DNA from: Impatiens glandulifera | Taxonomy: Eukaryota > Streptophyta > Magnoliopsida > Ericales > Balsaminaceae | Direction of reading: 5' to 3' | Length of the DNA stretch: 64,000 nt | Assembly: GCF_907164915.1 (NCBI RefSeq) | Contig: NC_061867.1 | Span: forward strand, 36,019,751 to 36,083,750 | Shown: piece after piece, positions 61,493 to 64,000 of the stretch | Position numbering within the stretch: position 1 is the first letter of the stretch | Layout of the letters: each line of letters opens with the position of its first letter | Position numbers and translations under genes: made by a program | The notes under the pieces: generated by a model | What the model was told of the DNA's origin: nothing | The model's database searches: none | What the model saw: the letters and a program-made list of their open reading frames with translations, nothing else

Positions 61493-61929
61493 CTCCCAAT
61501 CATTTCTCATATAAATATATGTCAACACCATAGACATTTTAAATAAAAAACACAAAACTTATGTCAATATGATAAACATTTAAATTTTTTTATGTCAATA
61601 GTACTATGCAGGGGCGGAGTTAGGATGAAAAATTACCTTGGACTGACTCCAAATTGCATCTCAGATTTAACTTTCTATGCTCCGCTTTTTTTTCAATAAA
61701 ATTTCCACGATTATTAGAAAATGGAGACTCGTCATGCCCTCTCAATGCACACGCTTGCAAAGTGAGTCACCGAGTGCTTTCAATAGTTGTTGTAAGCCGT
61801 AATCTGTTATTTTGTTTTCCATCTGAAAACTATGCATTTAGTACTTTGTCAATATGACAAGGATATTCATTAGATTATCAAGATATTCAACTGCCCTATT
61901 ATGTGGTGAAATATTACATCCTATATGCA

Positions 61930-62200
61930 TAACAAAAGAGCATCTATCCCCATCATTAACTCGCTTTCAATATTTGAATCCATCTATTGTAAATGTAAGT
62001 TTTTGAGGTTGCTTATGTTCAAACAAGAAACATGAGAAACAAAAAGCAGCATCTTTCAAAGGAGAGTATTTTAACCAAATAAATTTCTTAAACCAATGAC
62101 TTTGGAACCGTCGATTTTGATTTCCAAATTTGGTCGGCGGGTACTCATCTTTAATAGGTTGATATGACCCCATCTTGATATAAGCTCGTATAATTTCATC
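61930..62200 (-). pseudogene. hAT transposase N-terminal fragment, copy 2
   Basis: The 68-codon frame starting MGSYQPIKDEYPPTKFGNQN continues WLKYSPLKDAAFCFSCFLFE and TFTIDGFKY. The TTF zinc-finger Cys pair is present (CFSCF). Here the Trp lost in copy 1 is kept, so the two copies decayed independently after an ancestor with the same internal deletion. Confidence 0.82.
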
Positions 62201-62340
62201 CTTTTATTAAAAAGATATTTCCAATATCGAAACTATTTTAACTTATTTATTAATATTAATTTATATTTTCTTATAAATTTTTGAAATAGTTTAAAATTAA
62301 GAAATATAAAACACTATTATTATTTTAATTTTTATATTGT

Positions 62341-62405
62341 CAGGGTTTGATCACCTAACCTCATTTTCACAGTTTAGTTGAATAGCCAACTGGGCTAAGA
62401 GTCAC
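62341..62405 (-). other. tRNA-like A-box/B-box module in hAT copy 2
   Basis: The minus strand reads CTTAGCCCAGTTGGCTATTC and, about 30 bp on, GGTGATCAAACCCTGAC. The A-box is closer to consensus than in copy 1. Confidence 0.45.
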
Positions 62406-62809
62406 ATATCAAATACATATATAAAATTTTTTATTTTAATATTTTAATTTAGGTGGGGCTGGAGCCCACCCCAGCCCATGCGTGGCTCCGTCCCTGGTAC
62501 TATGGACATTTCCGAAATAAAATTGGAATTTCATTCACTCGAAATATAACTAAATATGATTCCTCTCCAAGAGGATAGGTAGACAACCTAGTCCTTAGGT
62601 CGAGTCATAACTATCATTTATGTTTTAAATAAGAAAAGGACAATGATAATTCTTTTAAAAAAAAAATCCATATTTCAACAATAGTGGTATTTAAAAAAAA
62701 ACTAAATAAAAACTAAGGATATTCTCAATAAAAAAAACACATTAAACCTTATGTCAATAATAGGACATTATTATTAAAATAAAAATAGCTATAAAAATAT
62801 ATAATAAAT

Positions 62810-63634
62810 CAATGTTTTAAAATACGCGGTCCGACCGACGGTCCGACCGACGGTTCAACCGGTCCAACCGCGAAACGGGCTACTGAACGGTCCGGTTTTG
62901 AACTCCAATACGTTAACCTTACGAACCGATGAAAATCCAGTCCGACCGGACGTTTCTACCGGAAAACAGAACCGGAAATTTCCGGTTCGAAAGGTCAGTG
63001 ATTCTTCTCTTTTCTTTCTTCGTGTTATATGGTCTGCTCCTTCATCTATAACCCTAAACTAAAAAAATATAAAACCAAAATAAGATCTGATCTGGGAAGG
63101 ACAGAGAAAGAAAGCCGAGAAAGATAAACATATAACCAAAATCAGACCAGATTGGGAAAAAAAGCTCAGATTGGGAGAATAGAGAAAGAAAGCGGAGAAA
63201 GATAAACATATAACCAAAATCAGATCAGATGGGGAGAACAGAGAAGAGAAAGAAAACGCATATTGGAAGAACAGAGAAAGAAGGCGGAGAATGATAAAGC
63301 AAATGAAGTTTTTACTTTTTAGTTTTCAATGGCTATATCTCTTAGGGTCCCACTATTCCTCAATCACCGCATACTATCATTAATATAGAGTTTTAATTTT
63401 TGATATTTTAAATAATAATTATTTAATGTAATATTAATTTAATGAACAAAATATTTAATTTAATTAATTATTTTTATATATGTTTAAGTGATTATATATA
63501 CCATTACAAATTAATATATTTAAATTTATTTATTTTTAAAAAATAATTAAAATCCGGTTCAACCAGTGGTTCAACCGGTTGGACCGAAGTTCGCTAAAAA
63601 AACCGGGTTGATAACCGGGGTTTTCAAAACCTTG
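62810..63634. mobile_element. hAT-type MITE with captured leader-like repeats
   Basis: The termini CAATGTTTTAAAA and TTTTCAAAACCTTG are imperfect inverted repeats flanked by TAATAAAT at 62802-62809 and 63635-63642. Subterminal regions are rich in CCGGTT/AACCGG. The interior (63000-63310) contains about 3 purine-rich direct repeats of about 80 bp (AGAGAAAGAAAGCGGAGAAA), next to ATAACCCTAAACTAAA, resembling a gene leader. Confidence 0.85.
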
Positions 63635-63642
63635 TAATAAAT

Positions 63643-64000
63643 ATCATAAGTCAAAACTAAGGATATCTAAAAAAAAAAAAAAAAAAACCTAAGTCAAAAA
63701 CTAGGATGGTGGTCAAAATGAAATAAAAACACTATGTCAATACTTTGAATATTTGTTGTTTGAAAAAAAAGGAAGTGACAAAAAAATAAAACATGTACAT
63801 AAAAAATCCAAAAAATACCAAAATAAAATCATATATGCTTATAAAGTAGAACCTCAATATTGGATGAACTAACTGTTTTGGAATTGTTTCAAGTTTTACC
63901 AAGTCTACATTCTATCATACATACATGTTTGAAGTCTTACTCAGTCTGATCCGAAAATCCTGAACTCTAGGAATAAGAAATAGGTGAGAACCTTAGAGGA
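63643..64000. other. AT-rich DNA at the window end
   Basis: Degenerate repeats with AAAACACTATGTCAATACT-like words and A runs; no gene is seen. Confidence 0.5.

Larger units (their letters stand above)
61609..62496 (-). mobile_element. hAT element with TTF-type transposase remnant, copy 2
   Basis: The ends CAGGGGCGGAGT and TGGCTCCGTCCCTG are flanked by the exact 8-bp duplication GTACTATG (61601-61608 and 62497-62504). It is the same deletion derivative as 2289-3572 in opposite orientation, about 400 bp shorter because the AT-rich part is reduced. Confidence 0.92.

Overview
This is nuclear DNA of a flowering plant, probably a eudicot. The evidence is an 18-exon gene with plant-type GT-AG introns, plant Ty1/copia and TAT-type Ty3/gypsy retrotransposons with TGGTATCAGAGC and TGGCGACTC-type primer-binding sites, hAT, Mutator and Tourist-type MITEs, Helitrons, and very AT-rich spacers. 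The species cannot be named from the sequence.

Only one convincing host gene is complete: RRP12-like, on the minus strand at 20394-28518. It is a HEAT-repeat ribosome biogenesis factor; 18 exons join in frame into 1321 codons, and a telo-box lies just upstream of the ATG. Two weaker host-like pieces are possible terminal exons at 2-347 and an exon-like ORF at 34744-35014.

Layout. 1-2.3 kb: AT-rich DNA with possible exon remnants. 2289-3572: hAT element with a broken TTF-zinc-finger transposase. 3605-4376: minus-strand Helitron. 5.2-6.7 kb: an 88-bp minisatellite between two long AT runs. 8746-9295: hAT MITE carrying a tRNA-Gly-like sequence. About 9990-15783 and 16311-19274: two plus-strand Helitron-derived arrays of about 310-bp units, each unit with a tRNA-like A-box/B-box module. 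The arrays were later hit by two solo LTRs, 10278-12187 (copia type) and 16723-18972 (TAT type). 20.4-28.5 kb: RRP12-like. 28.6-38.4 kb: AT-rich DNA crowded with MITEs, several with exact target-site duplications. 38464-60312: an old copia element (Copia-A, TSD ATGTA) holding a 13.2-kb TAT gypsy element (39796-53036, TSD ATAGC) and a young copia element (Copia-B, 53918-57837, TSD GTACC). 60.3-64 kb: a near-perfect hairpin, a second copy of the hAT element in opposite orientation, and another hAT MITE.

The nesting order agrees with LTR divergence: Copia-A LTRs differ at about a dozen sites in about 140 bp, TAT LTRs by roughly 2 percent by eye, and Copia-B LTRs look identical. All retrotransposon coding regions are broken or internally deleted. 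The most unusual signals are the Helitron satellites with a Pol III-like module in each unit, the recurrence of tRNA-like modules in several unrelated transposon families, and exact snRNA-type upstream elements in the Copia-B LTRs.
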